The notes beneath the pieces are model-generated. The model had not been told where the DNA came from, searched no databases, and worked only from the letters and a program-made list of their open reading frames with translations. A stretch of DNA of 64,000 nt from Corylus avellana (taxonomy: Eukaryota; Streptophyta; Magnoliopsida; Fagales; Betulaceae): contig NC_081551.1 of assembly GCF_901000735.1 (NCBI RefSeq), forward strand, positions 22,286,545-22,350,544, in the 5' to 3' direction. Position numbers and translations under genes: made by a program. Positions within the stretch are counted from its first letter, which is position 1, and each line of letters starts with the position of its first letter. Shown here piece by piece: positions 11,429-24,200 of the stretch.

Positions 11429-12726
11429 ATGACTGCATCAAAGAAACATCACAAGGAGAAAGTTGTTCGTCGGAGGTTAGTCAAAATGATTCATTCTTCT
11501 TTCATCTGATTCATAATTTTTCTTTTTGTGTGATTCATAGAGCTAGTTTGTAGCTTTTGTTCTTGCTTTCAGTGTGTGAGTTGTAGACTCGCTTTATTGG
11601 TGGAGTTGTAGTTGATTTTGGCATTAGGTAAATGCATTTTTAGAATTAATTTATTAATCAACTTAAGAAGTTGATGAAATTTGAATTACTAGTTTTAGAG
11701 ATACACACACGCAAATATGTATGTATGAATGTACGCATGTAAATATGTACGAATGTATGTACAAGATGGTTCTGAGAATAGGGATTGTGCAGAGAGGAGA
11801 AAGTTGAAGAACCGGAAGCACCAAAATATAGAGACCGTGCGAAGGAGCGTAGGGAAGACCAAAATCCTGACTATGAAGCCTCAGAATTGGGTTCTTTTCA
11901 TGCTGTTGCTCCGCCTGGCCCTGTTGATCTCCGCTCAGCTGATGCACAAAAGTTTTCCATAGAGAAGAGCAAGTATCTTGGAGGTTCGTCTTATCATCAT
12001 AAAGAAGTTTTCCCCATTGTGTTTGGAAGGAGAAAATCTTACTAAGTCATAATTTTTACTGCTTCCTTTCTCAGGGTTTTGAATATCGATAATTTATCTG
12101 TCTTTAATTTGATACGTTATAGTGGCTCCTATATATATATGTGTGTGTGTGTATAATTTTGTCTTTCTTTAATATATACATTCATGTGAACTTATTGTTT
12201 AGTGGCAACATTTTAATGTCAATCAGAATGGTCATGCAGTTTTCAACTTGTATAACAGTTTCACAATGGTGCACAATGCTTCAATAGCATAACAGTTGAT
12301 ATTGCTCAGAAAGTCGAACCATTTTTGAGCTGTTTATGCAGATTTGCTAAACATATCATATTTTTGGTTGCATGAATGCTTGTTCAGGTGATGTGGAGCA
12401 CACACATTTGGTCAAAGGTTTGGATTATGCTTTACTCAACAAAGTAAGAAGCGAGATTGACAAGAAGCCAGATGGTGGAGATGATGCCGATGGAAAGTCT
12501 AGGTATTTGATTTCAATTATCTGTCTTAAACATGTAAATCCATGTTTTCTAGTTTGACACTAAAAAATGAAAAATGAAGACTGTTTTGTGGTTAAATATT
12601 GTGAACAAATGGCTTCTTGTTGAAGCCTTATATTTTTTCATGAGTTAATTATCTAGAGGATTGTAACTCTTGAAACTGTCAAAAAGATGAAGTTGATCAT
12701 CACCTGTCAATTACTTTCATCATGTC

Positions 12727-12765
<39 letters not shown>

Positions 12766-15700
12766 CACAATTATACATTTTTTTTGGTCTTTATAATTGT
12801 TTGCACTAACACATACTAGTTATTTACTGACAGAGCCTCTAAGGAAGATCTACAATTATCATTTCGCACTGCAGCTGCAAAGGTGCACTGACTTTTTGCA
12901 AATTCAAAGCTATGGAATCGTGTTGCAGATTTAGCTTATTTAATGAATAGTTTCTTGCTTCTGGCTTTTGCTTAAGTCATTTGTACTAATGTCTTGTATT
13001 TGTGCTTCAGTCAGTGTATAAATGGATAGTCAAACCCCAAACTACTATCAAGTCAAATGAGATGTTTCTTCCTGGTCGAATGGCATTTATTTTTAACATG
13101 GTAAGAATATTTGTTGCTTTTATATGCTTGCCTATTGGGAAGTCCCATGTTGGTTCTTCCTGATATGAGTTCTATTGTTTTTTTTTTCTTATGCCATCTG
13201 CAGCATGATGCTAGTTCCACTATCATGCATCATAGGCACTTATTTTAAAAGTACTGTAAGCTTGCTGCTTCTCATCCAGTTTACCAAACAGATCTTAGAG
13301 TAAGTTGTTTATAAGAAGAAGCTAAAGTAATGATGTCACATAGGACCTTTATTGCCTTTTAATCTACTCTCTTCTTTCTCTGCTTCTCTGTAATTGATCA
13401 AAATATTAGATCAAATGAGACTGGAAAACTTTCCTATATTAGCCTATTAAAACGTAGATCTTATTCTTGATACTTTTCACTATCAAACTCTAACTGACCC
13501 TACTCCTTTCTAGATCAAACCCTTACCCTAATTCCCCAAATTAGAGGTAGAAGTTGCTGAAACATCTTTGAGGCTTGGGCATCTACATAGGTTTTTCAAT
13601 ATGCCATAAATGGTTGATCTTGCAACCAATTGGTATGGGATTACCGGACAGTCATATTACACACAGTGCTCCAGCCAATTTGAGATATGCATGAACACTG
13701 AAGCATTAGAATGTAAGGAAGGTAAGGGACCAAACAGTAGTTGAATTATAAATGATTAAATGAAACTTCTGGAGAATTGCGTGGTATACTTTAAGGAAGT
13801 TCATATAAGTGTCATACATAAGGTCTGGTATGTTATAGCTCTCAGTTTATGTATTTGTCTTTAACCACTAGTCTGTATGCTCAATCTCCTGACAGAACTT
13901 TCTCTTCTTCTGCATGCCAGGAGGGTGGATACACTCATGACATTCCAACCACCTTGCACCGGAGTAAAGCTGATTGTCCAGTACCTGAGGTTTATATTTT
14001 CTTGATCCCTTGCTGGAATTTTTCCTTTAATGAAGGGCAGCTTATCTGATTTAGGCTTGTACTTTGCAGGAAATGGTTACTGTCAGTGTTGATGGTTCTG
14101 TGCTGGATCGAATAGCTAAAATTATGTCATATCTTCGTCTTGGCTCTTCTGGGAAGGTTCTTAAGAAGAAGAAAAAGGAGAGAGATTTAAAAGGTAATTG
14201 ATGCATACGGCTACGAGATAGGCATTACAGTTCGTTTGAAATCATTGTACTGGAAGAGAAATGTCTTTTTGATGTTTTGCCTGAACACCTGAGAATGTGG
14301 CTTCTAACCTGCATGTGTGAATGGTCATTTCACTGCTCTAGTCAAATGGGCATTTCTGAATTAGCACAGTTTTCTGTAGACAAATTGAAGTGTTTTGAAT
14401 ATATACATTTGCATGTTGCATGTTGACTCTGATTTGAGATAACGAATACCCCAAGACTTTCTGTGATGAGTAAAGAGATCAGATTCTATTGTCTGATTTG
14501 GTATTCACGTGCAATTTTCATCCCTTATCATAAACATGCTTCTTTGTGGGTCATTTATCTATGTAATCCAAGGTTTTTTCTTCTCACTCTCTCCATTTTT
14601 TATTACAGGAAAGATTTTGGCTGCTGGTAATGAGTATGATGACGAGGATAAGCCATCAAAGCCTAACGGTGGGATGCCCAAGTATCAAACTGAAAGAGAA
14701 TTTCTTCCTCCACCTCCTCCAAGGAAAAATCATCTTGATGCAAGAGAGAAACAAGGCCCAGCAGTTGCTAGAGCAGAACAGGACGACATATTTGTTGGAG
14801 ATGGTGTTGACTATGCTATTCCGGGTAAAGACTTGAGCCAAAGCCCTCTCTCAGAGGACATGGAAGAGTCTCCTCGAAATAAGGAAAAGCCTTCGTATTT
14901 TTCTGAACCTGTTTATGGTCCAGTCCAAACCTCTGGGCTGCCTGAAGAATGGCAAGGAACGGTTAGTTTATCCTAGTAATAAAAAAAATAGAAAACTGAG
15001 GTTCCAATTTAAGTTTTTGAATTTTTCTTGTTGAAATTGGGTGTGCCTGCCCCATTGTCTAAGTTAATTTTCTATGTATTTACCTTTTGGTTTCAGAATG
15101 GATATGATGCAATGCAAACACAAGCATTGGCTGGTGGCTACCAGGGTGAGTGGCAGGATTACCAATATGCTGAACAGCTGGCGTACCCTGAACAATATCT
15201 CCAAGCAAACATGCAGACTTATGAAGTGGAAGCAGGCATTCTGCAGGATCCACGTTTTATGACTCAAGAAGAGAAGGATCGGGGTTTAGGGTCTGTGTTT
15301 AAGCGAGATGATCAGAGACTTCAACAATTGAGGGAGAAAGATGCTCGAGAAAAGGATCCCAATTTCATTTCTGAGAGTTATTCTGAATGTTACCCAGGGT
15401 ATCAAGAGTATAACCGGGAGATTGTGGACAGTGATGACGAAGATGACTTGTCAAAAATGGATATGGGTGGACGAGTAAGTGATCTTTATTAAGGAAAAGA
15501 AAAAAAATTTCGGTTTTGCATATGAAAATTGATGCTTTGTTTTATTAACTTGCGTCTTAATTGGTTGTTTTGAATAGCAGGGAGTATAATATTCTTATGA
15601 TTTTTTTTTTGGGACAAATCTGTATGCTTTTATCCTAAAAAATGTCGCTTTTCAACAGGCAAAGGGTCGTCTTCATAGGTGGGACTTTGAGACAGAAGAG

Positions 15701-15937
15701 GAATGGGCAACTTACAATGAGCAGAAAGAAGCCATGCCGAAAGCTGCATTCCAGTTTGGTGTGAAGATGCAAGATGGTCGGAAGACACGAAAGCAAAACA
15801 GGGACCAGAAGCTAAATAATGAGCTGCACCAGATTAACAAGATACTTGCCAGAAAGAAAATGGAAAAGGAGATGAATGGTGAGGGTGGCCAACATTATGA
15901 CGATGATTCACAACCTGGAAAGAAGCTTAGAATATGA
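11429..15937 (+). CDS. SMU2: SMU2/RED-family spliceosome-associated protein, 10 exons
   Basis: Plant homologue of C. elegans SMU-2 and human RED (IK), a nuclear spliceosome-associated protein that partners SMU1 in alternative splice-site choice. Exons: 11429-11475, 11793-11983, 12388-12502, 12834-12882, 13011-13100, 13921-13989, 14070-14193, 14609-14961, 15097-15474, 15659-15937; together 564 codons plus stop, all GT-AG. The N-terminus is basic (SKKHHKEKVVRRR), followed by the hallmark PKYRDRAKERREDQNPDY and LGSFHAVAPPG segments (residues about 25-55), then KWIVKP...FLPGRMAF, a basic KKKKK stretch, and a RED C-terminal region with RLHRWDFETEEEW. The first exon encodes only 15 codons and part of a 16th. 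A solo LTR ends 58 bases upstream of the ATG, so the 5' UTR and promoter are probably partly retrotransposon-derived. A GA microsatellite sits in intron 3 (12731-12761). Confidence 0.93.
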
Positions 15938-17575
15938 AATATGGGAAGTTGATCTTACATTGTAATATTTATGAGCAGATTTTCTTTTCTACTTTGAAGT
16001 TGATGTTGGACTTAATTTTGTTGTTACACATGAGCTTTTCCAGTTTCTTTGCTAGAATTATCCTCAATCTGATCATAAGATAGAATACTGTAAGTATTTG
16101 GAGTTTGGGCTTTTGAGAAGATCAAGACATTGGAAAAGTGTCACCCCCTACAATTATAAAAATGATTCACCACTATGTTGGAGGCAAGATGCGGCTTGAG
16201 ATTTGTTCTTCACCCAAGTTCTAGGTTAGTTAGAAGATTCGAACCTTAACCAACAATATAGAGAGAGCATATGTACTTGCTAGTTAAGGCAACTCTAATT
16301 TCTCCAAGCGAACAAAAAAAAAAATGATTAAGTAGCAGCAATCATGACAATCTAATTTGCAAAAAATGATAGAAATTTTAATGCAGATACAGAAAACATG
16401 CGGACAAGTAAGGCTGACAATTTTTAATACATGTAAACCTGACACGAAATTAATGATTAAAGAATCTTATCCATTTAATTAAATGGGTCGGGTTAGAACT
16501 GACCTATATAATCTTATATCTATATCTCGATACAAATTAAATCCAATAAGTGAATATTAATTACGAACCCTAAATATTACTTTTTATTTTACACTAAATA
16601 AATACAATCCAATAAGTGAATATTAATTACGAACCCTAAATATTACTTTTTATTTTACACTAAATAAATACTCTCAATTTCAAATGAAATGGAGAGATCC
16701 TATTCTTATTGGTAGGCTTGTTATTTCTGGGAATAGGGCCTGAAAAAGCAGCCACGGACCATTATAGGGCCTGGACCAGGACCAGGACCAGCGAGCCAAT
16801 GGATGATTAGTAAATATTTGCGTTTACGGAACTAAAAAGAAATCGTTAGCTTGTGAGATGTAACTTTGTTGAGCGAGCCCGAATTTCCTTGGCATCTGAT
16901 TAGACGACAAGTCCGGGACAGCGTGTCTGCCCGCGTTGTTTGGTTTATCTTCGAAACTCTTTCTTGTTTTTGTTCGTGTTCTTCTTCCTTTGGTTGGTTT
17001 GATTTGTGATTGGAGGCCCTAACAAATTCCAAATCTCTGGATGACATAAAAAGGTACCTTATTTATCATTCTCTTCTTCTTTCATGTATTTAATTTTCTT
17101 TGGATTGAGGTAACCTTTGGAGCATGGTTTTTATCCGTTTGAAAACCCTAGTTCGAAGCAAAATCTAGTTCATGGCCGTTGCCGTTTCTTTCTTTGATAG
17201 CGTAACTTGTTCCTGATGGTGGGGCTTATCTAATCCCTCTATTCAGCTTCTATTGGTTTTTTTTTTTTTGGTTTTATCTTGCAAATTGACAAAGAATTAC
17301 TGCGTTTCGCACGTCCACGCGCGAGGAAGTAAATTGACGGCCTCTGTGATTCCTTTGACATGAGTTTTATTATTATTCTAAATACTGTGGATAAGTTCCT
17401 CACACCACAATTTGGAGCTTAAAATGGTTACCATGCTTACTAAAATACCTGGGTCTTTCTGTTTCTGGTTTTTAATTTAAGAAAAAAAAAAGGTATAGTC
17501 TTAGATCCTAACATGGGTGTCAATATTCAAATTTCAGTGCCACCTCTTGTTGGGTTTCTATCGTTGTTATAGCGC
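15938..17575. other. SMU2 3' flank and CFS1-like 5' region
   Basis: Contains the SMU2 3' UTR, a perfect 66-bp tandem duplication (listed separately) and the leader region of the downstream gene. A possible 5' UTR intron runs from about 17053 (aaaag/gtacct) to about 17537 (atttcag) just before the coding start, but this is inferred from splice-like bases only. Confidence 0.4.
16540..16671. repeat. Perfect 66-bp tandem duplication
   Basis: Two head-to-tail copies, 16540-16605 and 16606-16671, each starting aatccaataagtgaat and ending ctaaataaatac. I see no mismatch between them, which suggests a recent slippage or duplication event, or an assembly artefact. Confidence 0.9.
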
Positions 17576-19786
17576 ATGGCAAACTTTGACCCAAGAGTTT
17601 CATATTCTTCACTTTCTAAGATTGAAAAGGAAAATGTCAAATTCCGCTATGATGATGACTACACTGATTCTCCATGGGCGGCTGTTCCACAAGCCCCGTT
17701 AGGCTCAAATTCCTCTAAACAAGATTACACGTACCAGTTCCCAATTGAATCTGATGACTTTCTTGATGGAGGATATGATTCTAGTGATGATTCTCGGAAT
17801 TCCATGCAAACTAATATGCCTCCTGAAGTGAACTTGAAGAATGTGCTCGGAGGTATATTTTCCATTTTGACTGGCCAGAACAAATCGGTTCCAAGTCTCA
17901 CCACAAATCAACAACTCCCCAGTACAACTGTTTCCTTTCTCGGGTCTGGAAAGAATGGAAATACTGACCTGCACTCCTCTGTTTACATACCCAGTGCCCC
18001 ACCACTCCTCGAGCCTAGTGGGGTTAATTATAGCGCTTACAAAGAGGTGTTGGAGGCTGAGCCCCCAGAGTGGCTGCCGGATAGTTCTACTACAGTTTGC
18101 ATGCAGTGCACTGCTTCTTTCACAGCACTGACTCGTGGTAGACATCATTGTCGGTTTTGTGGAGGGGTTTTCTGCAGGGCATGTACCAATGGGAGGTGCT
18201 TGTTACCTGTTAAGTTCAGGGAGAGGAATCCGCAGAGGGTATGTGATACCTGCTACGATAGGCTCGATCCTTTACAGGGTATTCTTATTAACACCATAAG
18301 CAATGCCATGCAAGTAGCAAAGCATGATGTGATGGATTGGACATGCACAAGAGGATGGTTGAATCTTCCTATTGGCATGTCCATGGAAGATGAGATATAC
18401 AAGGCCTCCAATACATTGAAAAGCTACTGCCAGGTGTGTTTCTGATTTGCATTACTTGTCAACTTGTTTTGTCTCTGTAAAACTAAGATTAATTTCCTGC
18501 TTTGTAATGTTGTAGATAGGATTGCGAATACCAAGTAGGTAGTCCATGCTAGGTCCTAGATTCTGCTTTGGAGCTTTGTTTCTCTGTTGACTCTTTGCTT
18601 CATTTCTTGTACTTGTCTACTAGCTGGTCATGGTATTTTAGAAGTTGTACTTTGTTTACATTTTATGTAACCATGTCCTGTACAAAGCGATTTCTTAACT
18701 TCATAGTGTTTGTTGGAATGTACAGGTTGCTAGGTTGAATCCTGATAAGTCCATACCCTTAGCAGTTCTGAAAGGAGCAAAAGGCCTGGCAATTTTAACT
18801 GTTGCCAAAGCTGGTGTTCTGGTTGCTTACAAACTTGGTACGGGTTTGGTCATTTCTCGAAGGTCAGATGGATCATGGTCAGCCCCATCAGCCATACTCT
18901 CTGTTGGCTTAGGATGGGGTGCTCAGGTAAACATACAATTGGTTCACAGTACTTCTGTAGCATATTTCCAGTTGTTATTGTGACAATAATGTCTGTTATT
19001 TCCATTTAAATAGAAGGCTTAGAAAACAAATATAGGATATGCATGTTTTTGAGAAGGATTCATTTTAACTAGATATAAGTTCTAAGCTTTTGGCATTACT
19101 TGCTCAATTTTTGTTTTACTTAATTAGTTTTATACTTGCTATGTGTTCACAGATTGGTGGTGAGCTGTTGGACTTCATAATTGTGCTTCACGATTTGAAA
19201 GCTGTTAAGACATTTTGTAGTCGCTTGCATTTTTCTCTTGGTGCTGGTTGTAGTGCTGCAGCAGGACCTGTTGGGAGGGCGCTGGAAGCAGATCTTCGTG
19301 CCGGAGATAGAGGTTCTGGCATGTGCTATACTTACAGTTGTAGCAAAGGTATTGTTACATGAATTAGGTTGTCTGTAAATATTGGCTTCTTGAATAATTA
19401 GAAATTAGAATCATACACTTACAGGTCATGGTATAGCAGTACGGGGGCAAATGCAATATTTATTTTTGCGAGGTGGTACAGGTCGCTCAAGGATGTTGTT
19501 TTATGAGCTTTTCCCCTTTCTAATGTGGTTTATGCATACTTTGTGGTAGCTTGAAAGTTCAAGGAGAAACAGCTTACATCTTTGAACTTTGCAAATTATG
19601 ACAGGTGCATTTGTGGGAGTGTCACTGGAAGGGAATATTGTTGCAACAAGGATGGATACCAATTTACGCTTCTATGGCGATCCTTACCTCACCACGTCTG
19701 ATATTCTACTTGGGATGGTGGACAGACCAAAGGCTGCCGAGCCCTTGTATACTGCCCTTGATGACCTTTTCTCCAGTGTACGGTGA
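17576..19786 (+). CDS. CFS1: FYVE-SYLF endosomal protein, CFS1-like, 4 coding exons
   Basis: A FYVE zinc finger followed by a SYLF (Ysc84/SH3YL1-type) domain, the architecture of Arabidopsis CFS1 and CFS2, which bind PI3P on late endosomes and take part in autophagic turnover. Exons: 17576-18433, 18726-18926, 19153-19348, 19605-19786; 478 codons plus stop. FYVE, residues about 163-230: WLPD, then CMQC, GRHHCRFCG, CRAC and QRVCDTCY. SYLF, residues about 245-475: AVLKGAKGLAILTVAKAGVL, GTGLVISR, GLGWGAQIGGE and GAFVGVSLEG. A PSAPP motif (residues about 139-143) precedes the finger; in Arabidopsis CFS1 this motif recruits the ESCRT-I subunit VPS23. The start ATG directly follows a likely intron acceptor in the leader. 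The neighbouring ARID4 gene supports CFS1 rather than CFS2 orthology. Confidence 0.9.
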
Positions 19787-21218
19787 TTTCTCTTCATCTG
19801 CAATATGGCATCTTTCTGATGGATGTGAAGCATCTCCATGACCACTGGAATAGATCAATTTATAAACACATGGTTGGATTCTGATAAGGATTCCTCATCT
19901 TAGATCTATAACTGTGAAAAAGTTGTTTGGAGTTGTTTCGTATTCTCTGTATGAAGGGATGTACTCGATGTTATTGTTTCCATATCTTAATCTCCTGCAT
20001 CTGCCATTGTCATACCAATCGGTTTATTATGATGTGAATACACTTATTGGGATTTCTACGTGTATATATGCAATAGAATGGTACAGTTTCTTTAATTTGA
20101 CCTTCTATGACGTGATTACTTTTGAGCTAAATTGTCAAACGGTTTGTGTCTTGCCATTGGATTTGGAAGTCGCATTCTTGAAATAAAATTATATAGAAAA
20201 GCTAATAACATAATTCTTGAAATAAAAAGGTTTTATGAATTTTTTTAAGCTCAAAACTCAAAAGCTACTAGGCCTGATACCAAAATTTTCTTAGGGAAAA
20301 AAAAAAAAAAAGGAAAGAAAGATGCATACGATGGCCTGGCTCCTTGAAGCAAATAAAACGTACTATTTTTATAGAATAGCCTTCAAAACATGGCATGAAA
20401 GGCGTTTTGTTTTTTTCTTACTCACTTTTTTCAATTTTCACCTACCCAATACCCATTATTAGTTCTCTCTTTTTGTCCCTATCTTCATTATCTTTTTTTT
20501 GTTTTTTTTTTTTTTTAATGCAAGCAAAGAATACAAAAACCTAAAAACTACAGATTACAGAAGACTAAAGCCTGAAGGAGACCGGGTATTTGATAAATCA
20601 TCTTCCGCTTAACTCATGTCGAGACTTCTTCGAGGAGGATAATTCAAACAGCCTCAACATGAATCCTTTGGAATTGAAGTACAAATGCACATTACTCCCT
20701 TGTAGCATATTTAGTATATCTTTTCTTTTCTTTTTTTCACAAAAAATGTCAGGGTATAAATTACAGTCTATTGAAGTTTATGAAATGGATTTTGGAAAAA
20801 CAAAAATTGCATACTATTACTAGTTTAGGACAAGGATTATAAAATTTATGAGACTACTAAGACATACTCTCATATCTAACATTTTAAGGAGATTGCTTGT
20901 GAAAAATTAAATCCCAAATGTGATAAACAGCCGCATTTGATTGCAGTATACAAATCCAATTCGAGGGGGAAATTATTGGACAGTTTCAATATTATAAAGC
21001 TATAAAACTGCCTCATTGAAATAATTTAGTAAACTCTGACTCTACAATATAAATCCCATTTTGGTGGGAGGAATGAGAGAGAGTTTCTAGCACAGAAAGA
21101 GCGAGAGGAACGGGCTCCAGGTTGAGGTTGTGGGATAAGGCTCATCAATATCCCTGGCTGTTTCCAGGGATTCCGTTTCTTCTTGGAATTTGCGACAGAT
21201 CGTAGGTCAATATACTCA
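19787..21218. other. Convergent spacer between CFS1-like and ARID4 genes
   Basis: Holds the 3' UTRs of two convergent genes. Otherwise AT-rich, with T- and A-runs (near 20297, 20490-20517). No further gene or RNA seen. Confidence 0.5.
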
Positions 21219-24200
21219 TTAATATCCATTAGTGGTTTTCTGAGATTTCTTACTGAAATTTGCGATGCTGCAATGTGGACAAATGTACTCCAACCCATCT
21301 GTTTTAGCATAGTCCTGCCAATCATCATCCAGATGTCAAGACAACAAAGATTCTTCAAGTTTTTGAATCTACTCATGCAGATTTAATGATTTTAATACTC
21401 TTTTGGTTCTTTTCCTCTCATTTAATGATTTTACTCCATGAGAAACAGAAATCAGTATTGTCTGTTGCAAATGTTTCTGACACAAGAAGATGATGAGGTA
21501 TGTACTGTACTGCATCAAATTTCCACAGCTATTATTATATGCACCATTAAATTACTCATGGCATTTGACATTATATTTATAGGGTAGCTACATAATTTAA
21601 ACTTGTTAACGCGAGAAAATGATCGACTTCCAAGAAATCTTGCTTAGCAATTAGCATTTACTCTTTCTTTCATATAAATAATCCTATGGCAAAATCCACC
21701 CAAATTTTATATAACAAGTTAAATAAGGCAAACATACCTTAAAAGCACCAAGCCCCTGCCTCCGATCACAACCGAAGTGAGCCCACTCACCGCATTTCCC
21801 ACAGTTCACCCAATCACCACCTGCACTACTGTTACATGCAGACTCAAATTGTCAGTAAGGCATACAGTTTTTGGTGCATCCGTACAGTTACAGTATGCCA
21901 CAGAGAGAGAGAGAGAGAGAGACCTGTGACACAACAAGCAGAATTCTCCATCTACATCATCGTGTGCGAATTCATATTCTAGAAGATAAGTTTCGTAATG
22001 CCTTTTTAGTGTATTCCCCACACCCTGATTATCAGCAGAAATACAGCTGAGTTCTCCATCTACATCATCGTGAGTCAAATTCATATTCAAGAAGATAAGC
22101 TTCCAAAATAGTTGCAAGTTACAAAAAGCTAATGATTCTAAAGTAATGATATCACCAAATAAAACCAACCACAATATAATATCAGGAAAAAGTTTCTTAT
22201 GAAACTGCCAGAGTTACTTTATCCCCCCTCAATTTACGTCATAAAGCTCAATACAACATATATGAAATGCATGTGTGCCAGCGATAGCTTGCATATAAAT
22301 GCTAAAAGAAATTAGCAAACACCATCGAAAGATTGCAATTACGGAAGAAATTACTAAGTAATTGACATATTTAAGAATTTTATAATTTAAGGTTCAGCCT
22401 TCCATGTTATATCTGACTCCAAAGCTAACAAGAATTTGCACAACATGCAACTTAAAGCATCTCAAGAATAAAAAAGAGGAAAATAACGAAGAGAAGTTGA
22501 AAAAACATACAGTCATTCTATTGGTCAGCGTGTGATTACGCATCTTTGAGAAAACCTGTCCTTTCCAATTGATGCCATTCCCAACATGAAAGCCTCCTCG
22601 TGAGACCACCTGAGGACCAAATATTTCAATACTACATCTTGGCAGATTTTCAGTAAGCATTTTACGGCAAAGAAATTACCTCTCTATACAAGTTGAAAAG
22701 GTCAAGGCGCTTTGCATTGAGAATGGCATCAGGGAACTCAGCTAACCCACCTTGAGGAATGAGACGAGTATGTCCACGGAGGGTCAGAAACTGCATTACG
22801 TCCCTTAGGAATTCCTCCTGCCAGAGGTATAATGTCGTAAACGAATTAAAAGAAGAAAGTTAGATACAGATATCAAAATTCCTTGTACATGAATCACATC
22901 AAGTATATAAAGGGATCCAACATTTCAGTCCAAGGTAGAGTAAATAGCAAAGTCAATTACAAGATCTCACTGCCACAATCTATTCAATATTCATATTAGG
23001 CTCTGTATGCAATACTAGTGGCTTAGAAGACAAGTTTAGCCCCATGAAATTGTTGGATGAGGGCATGCATGAGAAATAAATATGGTTAAATGGACATATA
23101 CAGGAAATATACAAGAGAATCTCATTTTCAGTAAAAAAAGAACAAAAGTTTAGAAAGTTAGAAAAAGAAGAGAACTCTTATGAGTTAATATCCAAGTGTA
23201 AAGGGAATTGCATATAATCTTTTTCAACTCTACCGCCGAAGTCTCTCTATCTTTAAAACTTTGTGCATTCCACTCTCTCCAGATACAGCACATTAATCAT
23301 AAAGGAACCAACCTCCAAAACTTCCAAAATGTCATGATGCCCTCTACCTGACCTCCCCAACTCATCAATAACTCTCACACTCTTCTAGGTATAATCCAAT
23401 CAACACCAAACAAATTACATAGCGAACTCCATAAATCTCTTGCTACTTCACAATGAAGAAGAAGGTGATCTCCTCACTGCTTGCACCACTATCCCTCACA
23501 ATGATGTTCCACTTCCTCAAGTTATCCAACATCAATATTTTCCCTAAAGCCACCAATTACACAAAAAATGCCACTTTCAAAAATGCTTTAATTCTCCAAA
23601 TATTCTTCCAAGGAAATAGGGAACTTGTAAATATGGTTTACACATGATAAAACGGCCTCATTTCAAACTAGTGTCTCTTGGAAGGGATCCAACATATTCT
23701 ATCCACATCTCATTGCGAGAATACAACATCTCAAAGAAAGAGGAGACCAACTCTACCTCCCAATCCTATACAGGTCTAGTAAAAATTATATTCCAATGAA
23801 TACTTCCATTTCAGAATTGCATGAGATCCACCACCCACGTGTCCTTCAACATGCAATACTAAACAAATCTGGATAAGATATCTTCAATGGGATTAAGAAA
23901 CCACTAAATAAATCATTAGTTGATAAGAATCATACAACTTGTTTGTTTTTGCAATTGCGAGCACAATCTGTCCACACAACATTCTAGTGTATACACACAC
24001 ACACACACACTCAATTCATACTGTATCATATTCATGGCCATGCTTCACAGGATTCAAGTGATGTTCCATACAAATGCCATGCATAACCACATATATTAGA
24101 TACGTGACTTTAAAAGAAAATGGTTCTCCATCTGCTCAACAATATGGAAATGAAACCACTTCAGTGGTGACATGGAAACATGCCCACCCACGCTCTAAGA

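Noticed and set aside
21901..24020. Repeats (GA run, AC run near 23995) as a possible CRISPR-like or regulated array
   Set aside because: Simple microsatellites without spacers; CRISPR is not expected in a plant nuclear genome.
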